Below are positions 53,900 to 62,957 of a DNA stretch of 62,957 nt, piece after piece (positions within the stretch are counted from its first letter, which is position 1; each line of letters starts with the position of its first letter). The DNA comes from CAADGY01 sp900696665. Lineage in GTDB: Bacteria; Acidobacteriota; Terriglobia; Bryobacterales; Bryobacteraceae. Location of the stretch: contig JAPSFM010000020.1 in the NCBI GenBank assembly GCA_035063885.1, forward strand, positions 1 through 62,957, given 5' to 3'. Under the pieces are notes generated by a model that saw only the letters and a list, made by a program, of their open reading frames with translations, searched no databases and had not been told where the DNA came from. A program made the position numbers and the translations under genes.

Positions 53900-54820
53900 T
53901 CAGGCTCGTTTCCTCAGGAACTCTGCGGCCTTCAGATAGATGTCGTCCTGCTGAGCGGGTGGGATGTTGCCGATTCCGTGCCCGCCGCCGGGCACGGTGA
54001 CCAACTGGTGCTCGACGCCTTGCTGCCGCAGGCGTTCCGCCATCTGTTTCGACTGCTCGTAGGGCACATCGGTGTCCGCCGTTCCGTGCACCAGCATCGT
54101 AGGTGGATAGTCCCTGGTGACGTTGCGGATGGGGCAGTAGGTACTGAACCAGGCATCGTCCGTATCCGGGTCGCGCCCGGCCACTTCCTTTGGCCAGATC
54201 CCTTGCTGGCGGCAGTACAGGTAGAAGCGGCCCCGGCTGCTCTTCGGTGGTGGCTCCGAAAGCGGTGATTTGCCCACTGCGCTCATGGCCTCCTCGCGTG
54301 TGACCGCGGGCTGCTTTAGATAAAACGGGTCAGGGCGGGAATACCATGGCCCCACGATGTCGCCGTAGCCCCAGTACGAGACCAATGCTTCCGGCCGCGG
54401 CTTCACGCAGAAGCCGCTCATCAGAGTCAGATACCCGCCCGCCGAGCCGCCGCATACGACGACGCGATCCCTGTCAATACCAAGCGAGCCGGCTTCGGCG
54501 CGAAGCCAGCGAAACGCGTCCCGGATGTCTTCGATGATTTCGGGCAACTTGGTTTCGGGCGCTAAACGGTAATCAATCGATATGACGGTGAAGCCCGCGT
54601 CAAGGAGCGACCGTAACGTGCGTGAATCCCGGCGCAGATGCCTTGACCCTGAGATCAGCGCGCCGCCATGGATCCACACGGCGGCAGCCTTTCCACCGGA
54701 GTAAACGTCCGCTTTGATATCGCATCCGGGCACAGTCTTATAGACAAACGTGCGCGGTTGTTCCGGAGCGGCTTTCAGCATTGCCGCTGCCGTGGAAACC
54801 AGAAAACTTCTGCGTTGCAT
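53900..54820 (-). CDS. Exported alpha/beta hydrolase (carboxylesterase/HSL-like)
   Basis: The 306-residue protein begins MQRRSFLVSTAAAMLKA, a Tat-like signal. The oxyanion motif is WIHGGALISG, the nucleophile is in CGGSAGGYL, and ADTDVPYEQ plus PGGGHGIG supply the acid and histidine. It belongs to the BD-FAE/HSL-type esterases and probably cleaves ester groups of plant or microbial polymers. It lies downstream, on the same strand, of the metallophosphoesterase-like and heparinase-like genes. Confidence 0.85.
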   Translation of the reverse strand: MQRRSFLVSTAAAMLKAAPEQPRTFVYKTVPGCDIKADVYSGGKAAAVWIHGGALISGSRHLRRDSRTLRSLLDAGFTVISIDYRLAPETKLPEIIEDIRDAFRWLRAEAGSLGIDRDRVVVCGGSAGGYLTLMSGFCVKPRPEALVSYWGYGDIVGPWYSRPDPFYLKQPAVTREEAMSAVGKSPLSEPPPKSSRGRFYLYCRQQGIWPKEVAGRDPDTDDAWFSTYCPIRNVTRDYPPTMLVHGTADTDVPYEQSKQMAERLRQQGVEHQLVTVPGGGHGIGNIPPAQQDDIYLKAAEFLRKRA

Positions 54821-54846
54821 GGCCCGAGCCTACCACATGGGCGGTG

Positions 54847-56742
54847 TCACCGCTGCCGTGATTCGGCAGTCACCTCGATATCAGCATTCGCGGGAATATC
54901 GGCGCGCGCGGTCAGGACGACAAAGCGCCCGTCATCGCTGGCGATCGCGGATTCCATACGGCCGCCCTCCACGGTACAATCGCCCGACGGCATCACAAAA
55001 ACCACCCGTCCATTTGGGAACGCCTGCGCCCAGCGATTGGAAATCCGTGCGGTCACCCTTCGTGCGGCGCCATCGTTTGGCGTGGAAAAAGAAAGCTGCA
55101 TCGGAGCGGGCTGGTGGCGCGGCAACGGGATCGGGGCCGAAGGATGTCCGGCGTAGGTAAATGATACGGGGCGGCAGCCTTCAAAACGCACCACCCGGAA
55201 ACTCTCGCTGTTCGCCTTGCCGGCGCGTTGTGTGGGGGTGCGGCCGATCTGCATCACCTTTGGACCAGGTCCATGGGCGTCATGCAGGAATGAAATTCGG
55301 TACCGGTCGAGCATCGCCTCCACTGGAGCATCGTGCTCGAATGCATTAATAATCTTGCAACGGGTTTTCGCTCGCGATTCGAGCAGCGCGTACGCATGCG
55401 ACAGGTCGCCATGCCAGGCATGAGAAAAATTGAGGATGCTGAGTTCTGGCCCGTAATCGATCATGCTGACGGCGTTTCCGTAGAATTCCTGGTGGCCGGC
55501 CACCTCATGATTGCCGAACGTGATGAGGTGCGGCATGTCCAGGCGCGCGAACGCGCCCAACGCGTAAGCGGCGTTCACCTCGTTGCTGACCAGCACCATG
55601 TCGGCGCCGATCAGATTGGAAAGACCGGCCAGGCGCTGCAAATACTCGGCCGCCTCCTGTCCGAAGGTATCCATGTGGCCGAACGTAACGAAGACGGGGT
55701 TCCTGGGGTATTCTGTGACGACGTAGACGGCGCGCGGCGCACTCCGGCTGACCTTCTTCGGTAGCCGGAACACCAGGTCGTAGAGCCCGGGTGCAACACC
55801 GGCGGGCAATGTGATGATTCCTTCCGCTCTGCCATCATGCTCACGCGCTTTATCTTCGCGAAAAACGACCTCGCGGGAAATGGTTGCCGGTCCGAGTTGC
55901 CGGCGCAGTTCAACGGACTCAATGGATACTCCGGCCAGGAACACGCGCGTAGCGAACGATTCTCCAGACCGCACGATCGCGGGTTGGCCGGCGCGAGGGA
56001 ATTCAACACCGCTCGTCGTGCTTTCCGGCCTACGGCGAAGGTACACTGGCTGCAACTCCGTCTCCTGTCCGGCCTTGATCTCGATATCCCGGAGGTGTTG
56101 AGTCTGCCAGCCGGCGGCCATCAACTCTACTTGATATCCGGATCCGGCGGGCAGTCCGGCGATGCGGCATTGCCCGGTGAGCCAGTTGCGAATCAAGCTG
56201 TTACGGACCACGTGGCCGTTCTTCGAAACGACCGCGCGAATATCGTTCAGAAAGCGGTTGGCCTCGCCGTGCAAGAGAAAGGAAAGATCGCCTTCACCTC
56301 CGCGCAGGATACGAAATCCCGCCACGCGCGCACCGCTTCCCGCGGCGGTTGCGCGATGCACCAGACGCAGCATGTGGGCGCCGTCGCCAAGTCCGCGAGC
56401 GAGCACCACGTCGCGATCCTCCCGCTGCGGCAGAACCGCCGCGCTTTGCCGGCCGTCTATCGTGACCTCGAGAATGCCAAGATTTTCGAGACCAAGGCGC
56501 GCATAGGAAAGGCCATGGGCATCGAGCGACAGCACCACTCCGGCGCCAGTGAACGAGAGTTCCAATGCCGCCCCATCTTCCATTGTCAGCAGGTGTCCGG
56601 AACCGGCGTGCCGGAATTCCCCGGCTGTCCACATTCCTGTACGCTTGACGAGGCCCTCGTCTGTGGCAGCAATCCAGGTTTGGGCCGGCAGGACTGTACC
56701 GGCGATCCACAGGCTGGCAAGCAGCCTTACACAATTGCACAT
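54847..56742 (-). CDS. Exported metallophosphoesterase-like protein with degenerate metal site
   Basis: The 631-residue protein has a signal peptide (MCNCVRLLASLWIAGTVLPAQ) and a long N-terminal beta-rich part. Its C-terminal half resembles a calcineurin-like phosphoesterase: FVTFGHMDTFG, ADMVLVSNEVN and LITFGNHEVAGHQEFYGN. GNHE is intact, but the first DxH is replaced by GHxD, and a GDxxxxN block is SNEVN. The metal site may therefore be altered. The ATG at 56742 fits the signal peptide; a GTG at 56778 overlapping the upstream stop is possible. The substrate is unknown. Confidence 0.7.
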   Translation of the reverse strand: MCNCVRLLASLWIAGTVLPAQTWIAATDEGLVKRTGMWTAGEFRHAGSGHLLTMEDGAALELSFTGAGVVLSLDAHGLSYARLGLENLGILEVTIDGRQSAAVLPQREDRDVVLARGLGDGAHMLRLVHRATAAGSGARVAGFRILRGGEGDLSFLLHGEANRFLNDIRAVVSKNGHVVRNSLIRNWLTGQCRIAGLPAGSGYQVELMAAGWQTQHLRDIEIKAGQETELQPVYLRRRPESTTSGVEFPRAGQPAIVRSGESFATRVFLAGVSIESVELRRQLGPATISREVVFREDKAREHDGRAEGIITLPAGVAPGLYDLVFRLPKKVSRSAPRAVYVVTEYPRNPVFVTFGHMDTFGQEAAEYLQRLAGLSNLIGADMVLVSNEVNAAYALGAFARLDMPHLITFGNHEVAGHQEFYGNAVSMIDYGPELSILNFSHAWHGDLSHAYALLESRAKTRCKIINAFEHDAPVEAMLDRYRISFLHDAHGPGPKVMQIGRTPTQRAGKANSESFRVVRFEGCRPVSFTYAGHPSAPIPLPRHQPAPMQLSFSTPNDGAARRVTARISNRWAQAFPNGRVVFVMPSGDCTVEGGRMESAIASDDGRFVVLTARADIPANADIEVTAESRQR

Positions 56743-56777
56743 CGCGCGAGCTTTGACGTCTGCCGGAGCGCGCACCA

Positions 56778-59072
56778 CTATCGCACCGCGACCGTTGGCC
56801 CGGCCGGATCGATAGAGATGCTTACCGGCTTCCCGGCCCGGCGGAATTGAACGGCAATACGGCCGCCGCTGCTGGCGTCTTCGACGGCGTCAAGCGGGAT
56901 TTTCTCCCCAGCTTTACCCACTCCGAGTACCGCGACGAAACGCGCGTTGGTATGCTTCGCTTTCGTCTCTGACGAGAGGTGCCATTCCGGCCGGGTCTGG
57001 CCTTGTTCCGGCGGGAGGGGGTACTTATCGGTCTGAACCGTTCGCACGCCACCCGGCGAACGCAGGAAACCGGACAGCGACGCCTTGCCGAAGGCAAGTG
57101 CAACATGATCGCCGGCCGGGTTCAGTTCAAATGGCGCCCGCCCGTGCAGCCAGAACTTCAGCGAGACCGGTTTGCGCGCGGAAACCTCATCCACCAACAC
57201 AACGACATCTGGCTTCAGGAACAACAGGTGCCGCCGGTAACGTTCCACGTTCGGACCATAACCCGGCGTCGCATCGCCCACAACGTAGTCGTACTCTTTG
57301 CCGGGTTGGAAGACGATGATCCTCCCTGTGGCCTCTGCCGTTTTGGGTTGGCCCTGGCCGTCTATTTCCAGGGCGTTGTGGGCCTTGGTTGTCCAATACC
57401 ATTCCTTGCTGAACGGGCTGCCATACCACGGCCGGATACCGGTGTTCACCAACAGGGGTGAGCCGAAAGCGGCGAGAACGATGGCGTTCTGGTCGGCATG
57501 GCTGTGGCTGATATTCCCGAGTGGTGCTGCGCGCATCATGACCTGCACGTTTTCGGTTGGGTTCATCATGCCCGAATGGAGCGAGACCCACCCGGCTCCG
57601 CGAAACCACTTGGCTTGCGGCCAGTTCGACGGAGGGCGAGCCGTCACCTTCGGCGGATCCGGCCGTGCGGAGCGGATGAAACCAATTGGGCCGGTCTCAC
57701 CATTCCCCCTGCCCCAGGCTTCCGCAAACCACTGCCATTCCGGCACTCCGCGCATACGCGCAAAATACGACACCGGCACGGCCGCTCTGGCGTCCGGCTC
57801 GGCTTCCGCGAAGTCTCCGAATCCCGTGAGCGATCCATTCGGCGGCGCCACGTACATCGGGAAGAGCCCGACGTTCCGGTAAAAAGGCTTCCTCGTACCG
57901 TCGATGAGCAGACCGGCTCGCAGCGCATCGAACCACCACGTAGACCGGTTGACATAGCTCGCCCAGTAGGAATAACCCTGCGCCCACCCGCCGTCTTCAT
58001 CACCATAGGATGGATACCATCCCCAGAAAATGGTGAGCGCATAATCCAGCCACTTGGAAGCCTCGGGTACTTCTCCGTAGTAAGCGATTGCTGCCTCGCC
58101 AAGAAAGTGCCACATGCGGCCGCCGTGGCTGTTATAGGCTTGCTGCTCGAAAGGTTTATCGTGCAGCCAGTCGTACGCTTCCTCTCCGCGGAACCGCACC
58201 ATCCTGCGCATGACCTCGCGGTCCTCTTTGCTCAAAGCATCGTAGGCCCAGTCATAAGCGCGCGAAGTGAGATAGAGGATCGGCATTCCAGCTTCGTCAT
58301 TGACATCCATGCTGGTGCTGCCGGCCGGATTCCAGGAGGCGAAATGCAGCAGCCATTTGCGCGCTCCTTCGCCATAGCGTTTGTCGCCGGATAGCAAGTA
58401 GCAAAAAGCAAGAGTCTCGGCTTTTTCCACCGCGCGGAGCGTGTCCTGGAAGTTACGCTTCCACTCGGGAGCGTTCCATTTCCCATCGGTCCAGGGCGGC
58501 GGTTCGGGCATAAGCGGCGCCCTTAGATATACCTCGGCTGCCTTGACGAGTTCCTCCCAACGGGCCTTTTCCGGCCCAAGACGCGCCTGCCGGAACATCC
58601 CGACTTCTTCAGGGCGCAACATCAGGCGAGGATGGCTTTTCGGAACTCTTTCGCGCACCAGTTCGCCGGATGGACGTGGGAACGGCTGGGCGTCTCCGGC
58701 GATGGTAAAGTGCCGTGCCTGGCTCCACTCAGACTGGTTCCCCCGGGCATCGAGACACGCGTACCGCCACCACCAGGTTCCAGGAGTGAGCGTCGCGGTG
58801 TGCGTGTACAACACATAGGGAGTGCGCCGGATCGTGATGACGCCGTTCTGGAATCCCTCGTCGCGTGCGAGTTGGACAGCGTAAGCATCCGCGTGCGGCT
58901 CAGGCAGCCAGGCCATCGCGGGCGGATTCGTGCCCACTCTAGCTCCGTCAGCCGGCAGATAACCGATATCATTGGGCGCCGGCGCTCGATTCGAAACCGG
59001 CGGAGCAGCAGCGTAAACGCCCAGCGTTGCCATGACGAGGAACAACATCGGGAAGCGATTGTTCATCCACAT
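56778..59072 (-). CDS. Heparinase II/III-like exported protein
   Basis: The 764-residue protein has a signal peptide (FPMLFLVMATLGVYAAAPP), a beta-sandwich (LPEPHADAYAVQLARDEGFQ), an alpha/alpha toroid (KYGEGARKWLLHF-type helices, here KRYGEGARKWLLHFASWNP) and a C-terminal beta domain (NISHSHADQNAIVLAAFGSPLLVNTG), the layout of heparinase II/III and alginate lyases. The His-His-Asp run SHSHADQN is the usual signature. It may cleave acidic polysaccharides in the periplasm. The ATG at 59072 is taken; one two codons downstream is equally good. The DUF4091 gene diverges from it. Confidence 0.84.
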   Translation of the reverse strand: MWMNNRFPMLFLVMATLGVYAAAPPVSNRAPAPNDIGYLPADGARVGTNPPAMAWLPEPHADAYAVQLARDEGFQNGVITIRRTPYVLYTHTATLTPGTWWWRYACLDARGNQSEWSQARHFTIAGDAQPFPRPSGELVRERVPKSHPRLMLRPEEVGMFRQARLGPEKARWEELVKAAEVYLRAPLMPEPPPWTDGKWNAPEWKRNFQDTLRAVEKAETLAFCYLLSGDKRYGEGARKWLLHFASWNPAGSTSMDVNDEAGMPILYLTSRAYDWAYDALSKEDREVMRRMVRFRGEEAYDWLHDKPFEQQAYNSHGGRMWHFLGEAAIAYYGEVPEASKWLDYALTIFWGWYPSYGDEDGGWAQGYSYWASYVNRSTWWFDALRAGLLIDGTRKPFYRNVGLFPMYVAPPNGSLTGFGDFAEAEPDARAAVPVSYFARMRGVPEWQWFAEAWGRGNGETGPIGFIRSARPDPPKVTARPPSNWPQAKWFRGAGWVSLHSGMMNPTENVQVMMRAAPLGNISHSHADQNAIVLAAFGSPLLVNTGIRPWYGSPFSKEWYWTTKAHNALEIDGQGQPKTAEATGRIIVFQPGKEYDYVVGDATPGYGPNVERYRRHLLFLKPDVVVLVDEVSARKPVSLKFWLHGRAPFELNPAGDHVALAFGKASLSGFLRSPGGVRTVQTDKYPLPPEQGQTRPEWHLSSETKAKHTNARFVAVLGVGKAGEKIPLDAVEDASSGGRIAVQFRRAGKPVSISIDPAGPTVAVR

Positions 59073-59146
59073 GAGAATCTGCCTTATCAGAAAGCATAAC
59101 CCGGCTGCCGCTGTCCGTCTCACCGGTTCGGCTTATCATCGGAGAA

Positions 59147-60934
59147 ATGGCTCTCAAGTGCCCATTCGCGTTTTTGGTGTGTGCCGCTGCGTTCGCCCAA
59201 CCGGGCGGCCTCCCCGTTCCGCCCGTTCCTGCCGGCATCGAGGAGGAGTTCCTGCCGGTTTCGGGCGATATGCTTCAGCCTTCGGACGCCGACCGCCAAC
59301 GCGGCTGGCTGCTCTATCAGCGGGATCGCAATTTCGAATTGCTGCCCAATTCGCGGCCCGCTCCCGGCGAAGCGCTCACCACACTACGCATCACCGCTAC
59401 TCCCGGCGAGATGGAATCGCAGCCTTTCTCCATTTACGCTTTGCGGGAAATTCCGGCCATCCGTCCCGAGCTGCGGGGACCATCCTGGCTGAAGATCGAG
59501 GATGTTCTGTTTCATCCCGTCCAACTCCGCACCAAGTCAATGGGCGGCAGCTCGGGCGAATTCGATACCACACGCATCAAGCGCATCGGCCGCTTCGTCC
59601 GCTACCCGGTTTTCCTCCGCTCAGTGATGGAACACGCGGTCCCTGCCGGCAGCAGCCGTCTTTATTGGGTTACCGCATCGGTGCCGCCGGACGCCGCGCC
59701 CGGACTGTATCAGGCCACCCTCCGCATGTCACAACCCGGCGGCGCTGCGCTCGAGGCGCCGCTTGAAGTCCGCGTGTTGCCGTTCAGGCTCGACGACCCC
59801 GGTGTCCGTTTCGGCGCGTTTCTCAGCGGCCGGAAGTTCGAAAAGGGGGAGTGGGCGCTGATGAAGCGCTACGGCATGGATGCTCTGCAATGGTTCTGGG
59901 GCTCGCATCCCATCCGCATTCAAAACGACGCGGGTAAGCTTCGGCTGGATTTTACGGAGTTCGACGCCTTCGTCCGTGGCATGCAGCAGGCCGGAATGCG
60001 TGGCCCGATCGTTCCATCGCTCGGCAACAGTTGGCTCGGCATGTACGAAATCGCGCTCGCCCGGGCCTTCGATCTGCGCCTGATGAAGCGTAATCTCGGA
60101 GGCCGCGAAGTCACCCTCATGGACATGACCGATCCGCGTTGGGAGAAGCCCTACATCGAGGGCCTGCGCCAGATCTTCGCGCACGCCAAAGAAGCCGGCT
60201 GGCCTCCGCTCGCGCTGCTGATCAACGACGAGCCAACCAAGTTCATCATGGCTTATCATCCGTACCGCTACCATCTGCTTAAGAAGCACTTCCCGGAAGT
60301 TCCGGTCTATGGTGTGTTCTTCGAGCCGCGAAAGGATCCTGGCCCGCTGCTGCACAGTTGCGATATCGTGGTCGCCAATCGCGACCTGGAACGTATGAGC
60401 CGCCTCGCGCGTGAATTCGGCAAGCGTTTCTGGACCTACAACAATATCACCGCTGATCAGTCCTTCGGGAAATGCCGCCTGCTATACGGCCAGATCCCCG
60501 CTTTCTACGGAAGCGAGGCAATGTTTTTCTGGTCGTGGAACTACTACATCAACAATCCCTGGAACGATTTCGACGGCCGGGGTGAAGCGAACGATCCTTT
60601 GCCTCAATCCGACGCGGACTGGGTAGCCGTCTACCCGTCCGTGGACGGCGTTGAGCCGGTACGGACCCTGGCGTTTGAAGCCGCCCGCGAAGGCATTGAC
60701 GATGTCCGCTATCTCAAGACCCTGGAAAACCTGGTGAAGGGAAAAGATCCCTCGCGATGGGAAGCCCTGCGCGCGGAAATTCACCGCCGCCAGGAAGCCA
60801 TGTTCCAGGGCATCGTCCTCGACAACCGCATCTACACGGACGCTGAATTCTTTGTCACTACCCGGAATGACGATGTGGAACGCTTGCGGGATTTCGTCAT
60901 TCGGGAGATCCTGAAATCGCTAGGTGATCCATAA
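59147..60934 (+). CDS. Exported DUF4091 glycoside hydrolase-like protein
   Basis: The 595-residue protein has a signal (CPFAFLVCAAAFAQ), a beta-sandwich (TLRITATPGEMESQPFSIYAL) and a TIM-barrel-like part with HAKEAGWPPLALLINDEP and EAMFFWSWNYYINNPWNDFDGRGEANDP, typical of DUF4091. These proteins are related to family 2/42-type glycoside hydrolases, with acidic residues in the predicted catalytic pocket. The substrate is unknown, but the neighbours (heparinase-like and transglutaminase-like) suggest glycan work outside the cell. Confidence 0.8.
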   Translation: MALKCPFAFLVCAAAFAQPGGLPVPPVPAGIEEEFLPVSGDMLQPSDADRQRGWLLYQRDRNFELLPNSRPAPGEALTTLRITATPGEMESQPFSIYALREIPAIRPELRGPSWLKIEDVLFHPVQLRTKSMGGSSGEFDTTRIKRIGRFVRYPVFLRSVMEHAVPAGSSRLYWVTASVPPDAAPGLYQATLRMSQPGGAALEAPLEVRVLPFRLDDPGVRFGAFLSGRKFEKGEWALMKRYGMDALQWFWGSHPIRIQNDAGKLRLDFTEFDAFVRGMQQAGMRGPIVPSLGNSWLGMYEIALARAFDLRLMKRNLGGREVTLMDMTDPRWEKPYIEGLRQIFAHAKEAGWPPLALLINDEPTKFIMAYHPYRYHLLKKHFPEVPVYGVFFEPRKDPGPLLHSCDIVVANRDLERMSRLAREFGKRFWTYNNITADQSFGKCRLLYGQIPAFYGSEAMFFWSWNYYINNPWNDFDGRGEANDPLPQSDADWVAVYPSVDGVEPVRTLAFEAAREGIDDVRYLKTLENLVKGKDPSRWEALRAEIHRRQEAMFQGIVLDNRIYTDAEFFVTTRNDDVERLRDFVIREILKSLGDP

Positions 60935-60944
60935 CCGGATAAAA

Positions 60945-62846
60945 ATGCGGCCCACGATATTCATTCTTCTCTTCACGCTGGCGGCTTCCGCCGAGCAGCT
61001 TTCCATTCGGCTTACCGGTCAGGCGCAGCCAAACTGCTGGGATGTTGCCGATATTGTCTCGTCGGTCACGAAAGGGGCCGGCAGCGAGCGCGAAAAGGCT
61101 CTAGCGCTTCACAAGTTCGGCATGGCCCACCAGATACACTTCAACGGGCCTATCGAAGAGCGCGGCCATTATATCGATGACCCGCTCAAGCTGATGGCGG
61201 TGTACGGCTTCTCGCTGTGCGGGAACAACAGCAAAGCCATGACGGCGCTGTATAACGAGGCGGGCATGCGGGCCCGCACGCGATCCATGCCGGGACATTC
61301 CGTTCCGGAAGTCTGGTTCGAGGGCAAATGGAACTACATCGATACGGACATGTTCGGCTACGTGTTTCTCGAAGACGGCCGCCGCATTGCCAGCGTCGAC
61401 GAACTCGTGGCGGCTCCGGACCTGTTTCTGAAGCAGAAGAATCCGCCTGATCCCTATTACCCGTTTGATGAAAAGGCGGACATGGCATCGGTTTTTCGTG
61501 GGGCAAAACCAAGCAGGGATCATCACCCTTACTCGAATGCGCACACAATGAACCTGGCGTTGCGCACGAATGAATCCATCGAGTTTTACTACCGCCCGAG
61601 GAACCGTTATCTGCTTACGGAACTGCCGGACGATCTGGGCGTGGTTTACAAGGATTATTGGGTCGTGGGTCCAGTGCGGAAGAACTCGCTGGCCTGGACC
61701 GATCAGCCGCCCGCCGCTTACGGCAACGCGTTGATGGAATATACTCCGGATCTCCGCTCCTCAACCTTCGCCAAAGAGAACCCGCGGCGGGCAAACGTCA
61801 CGGTAGCGAGTGGGCGGGGGAAACCGCAACTCACCGCAGAACGGCCGGGTGAAGTAGCCTCTCTCGCCGTAGAGGTCAACACCCCGTTTGTGATTGTGGG
61901 TGAGCAGAACGACCTCACCAACTTCAAAGACAATTCCAATGCGGCGGTCGTCAAAGGGCTCTTCTGGCGCAAGGACCGGCGCGACGAGAACCGCATTTAC
62001 GTCAGTACAGATGCCGGCCGTACCTGGAACAAGGTGTGGGAGAGCCGTTATCTCGGAGCCATCCCCTTCGAGGTCGACCTCACACGCTGGGTTGAAGGCC
62101 GCTACTCCTATCATTTGAAGTTTGAATGGGTGGACCGCGCGGGTTCCAATGCGGTGGGGCTCGAAGGTCTGGCGCTCCGGACCTGGGTTGAAGTTTCCCC
62201 GATGGCGTTGCCGCGCCTGGTCTCGGGCAGAAACACGTTTCAACTCCGGACCGCACCCCGCCGCACCTTCTATCACGAAAGCTACTGGCACAAGGGGCAG
62301 GACCTGCGCGATCAGAAGGTGGAGAATCTGGCGTTCGATGCCAGTTCGTCGCAATACCGGCTCCAGGATGCGGGCCGGCCAGGAGCCCTGACGTTCCGTC
62401 TGGGGCCGGACGCCGCCGCTGAAGAGTTGCGCTTCAGCGTCTCTGCGCGCGCGGCCGGGCCAATGAATCGCGTAGCGCTGTCCCTCGATTTGTCCGAAGA
62501 CGGCGGCGCCACATGGCGGCGCCTGGCCGACTTCAAGCCGGACCCGGAACACAACCACAACCAGATGTGGTTTAACCACGTCCTGCGCGGTGTCAACTTA
62601 GATGGCGCGCGCACATGGCTGAAGGTTTCTACTTCCGGCGCGAACGTGGAGAAAGTGATCGCCAACACCGTGCTTCCGGTGAGACCCGCCACGGAGACCA
62701 TGCTTGAAGTGACTCATCAGTGGTACGAAGGTGCTACCCTGAAAAGCGCCACCCATACCGTGGCAAACGGTGACGGATATGAGCTCGAGACATCCCCGGG
62801 CGCCATCCGCAATCACGCTCTGCGTCTGCGCACTATAGTCCGATAG
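60945..62846 (+). CDS. Exported transglutaminase-like protein
   Basis: The 633-residue protein has a signal (PTIFILLFTLAASA) and an N-terminal transglutaminase-like fold: cysteine in GFSLCGNNSKAMTALYNEAG, histidine in MPGHSVPEVWFEGKW and aspartate in YIDTDMFGYVF form a Cys-His-Asp triad. The rest is beta-rich, with sialidase/BNR-like pieces (VSTDAGRTWNKVWES and LSEDGGATWRRLADF). It may act as a protease or cross-linker, or only bind. The ATG at 60945 is chosen; an earlier ATG overlaps the DUF4091 gene. Confidence 0.75.
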   Translation: MRPTIFILLFTLAASAEQLSIRLTGQAQPNCWDVADIVSSVTKGAGSEREKALALHKFGMAHQIHFNGPIEERGHYIDDPLKLMAVYGFSLCGNNSKAMTALYNEAGMRARTRSMPGHSVPEVWFEGKWNYIDTDMFGYVFLEDGRRIASVDELVAAPDLFLKQKNPPDPYYPFDEKADMASVFRGAKPSRDHHPYSNAHTMNLALRTNESIEFYYRPRNRYLLTELPDDLGVVYKDYWVVGPVRKNSLAWTDQPPAAYGNALMEYTPDLRSSTFAKENPRRANVTVASGRGKPQLTAERPGEVASLAVEVNTPFVIVGEQNDLTNFKDNSNAAVVKGLFWRKDRRDENRIYVSTDAGRTWNKVWESRYLGAIPFEVDLTRWVEGRYSYHLKFEWVDRAGSNAVGLEGLALRTWVEVSPMALPRLVSGRNTFQLRTAPRRTFYHESYWHKGQDLRDQKVENLAFDASSSQYRLQDAGRPGALTFRLGPDAAAEELRFSVSARAAGPMNRVALSLDLSEDGGATWRRLADFKPDPEHNHNQMWFNHVLRGVNLDGARTWLKVSTSGANVEKVIANTVLPVRPATETMLEVTHQWYEGATLKSATHTVANGDGYELETSPGAIRNHALRLRTIVR

Positions 62847-62880
62847 CCACAAGCATAGTAGAATCAAGAAGTAACAGCGT

Positions 62881-62957
62881 GGGCGGTTAGCTCAGTTGGT
62901 CAGAGCGCCTGCCTTACAAGCAGGAGGTCGCAGGTTCGAGCCCCGCACCGCCCACCA
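62881..62957 (+). tRNA. tRNA-Val (anticodon UAC)
   Basis: A 77-base cloverleaf with acceptor GGGCGGT/ACCGCCC, D-arm AGCTCAGTTGGTCAGAGC, anticodon stem CCTGC/GCAGG around loop CTTACAA (anticodon TAC, 62915-62917), T-arm GCAGGTTCGAGCCCCGC and encoded CCA end. It ends on the last base of the window and appears complete. UAC reads GUA and related valine codons. Confidence 0.96.

Overview
The window looks like a chromosomal segment of a GC-rich acidobacterium, probably close to Bryobacter/Solibacter. This is inferred from gene content: a very large Oar-type TonB-dependent receptor with an N-terminal carboxypeptidase-regulatory domain, a kinase-TPR protein, NHL-repeat and DUF4091 proteins, a DUF6677-type membrane protein next to a tiny partner, and exported esterases. 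No 16S gene is present to confirm it.

Positions 1-18060 form a respiratory island. An hdrCBA operon (hdrA cut by the window edge) runs leftward. Divergent from it is an Rrf2-family regulator with three cysteines, followed without real gaps by a membrane-anchored diheme cytochrome c, narGHJI, a NarK-type transporter and a complete alternative complex III (actABCDEF). From the regulator to actF the spacing is overlaps or a few bases, so about 16 kb reads as one transcription unit linking quinol oxidation, c-type cytochromes and nitrate reduction. Two perfect palindromes lie in the divergent control region. A stand-alone RAM-domain protein converges on actF, and a TonB-dependent receptor follows.

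Positions 22255-28117 hold a compact integrated element of about 5.8 kb bounded by 24-bp perfect direct repeats. It carries a tyrosine integrase, hicB-hicA, a serine recombinase, an HNH nuclease, a Cys-rich hypothetical protein, a lytic transglycosylase, a small two-helix membrane protein and a probable replication initiator. The initiator gene contains palindromic iteron-like repeats. The right repeat ends on the first base of the uppP start codon and carries a likely -10 box, so integration separates uppP from its ancestral upstream sequence.

Positions 28117-48304 are mostly housekeeping: uppP, ftsK, a small ORF, a TPM-domain protein, a degenerate nucleotidyltransferase, lemA, two genes that fit the last two steps of an oxidative (Weimberg-type) pentose pathway, recX, two small membrane proteins, rpsO-pnp, an exported NHL protein, a family 9 glycosyltransferase, two tandem exported metallo-amidohydrolases, a kinase-TPR protein and a Nudix hydrolase.

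Positions 48363-62957 hold two Tat-exported esterases, a DUF2249 protein, a 1346-residue topoisomerase III-RecQ-HRDC fusion, a group of exported proteins that look polysaccharide-related (a degenerate metallophosphoesterase, a heparinase II/III-like protein, a DUF4091 protein, a transglutaminase-like protein), and a complete tRNA-Val(UAC) ending on the last base.

The strongest candidates for something undescribed are the TopoIII-RecQ fusion, the small integrative element with iterons inside its rep gene and an att site on the uppP start, and the nar-alternative complex III super-operon under Rrf2 control.
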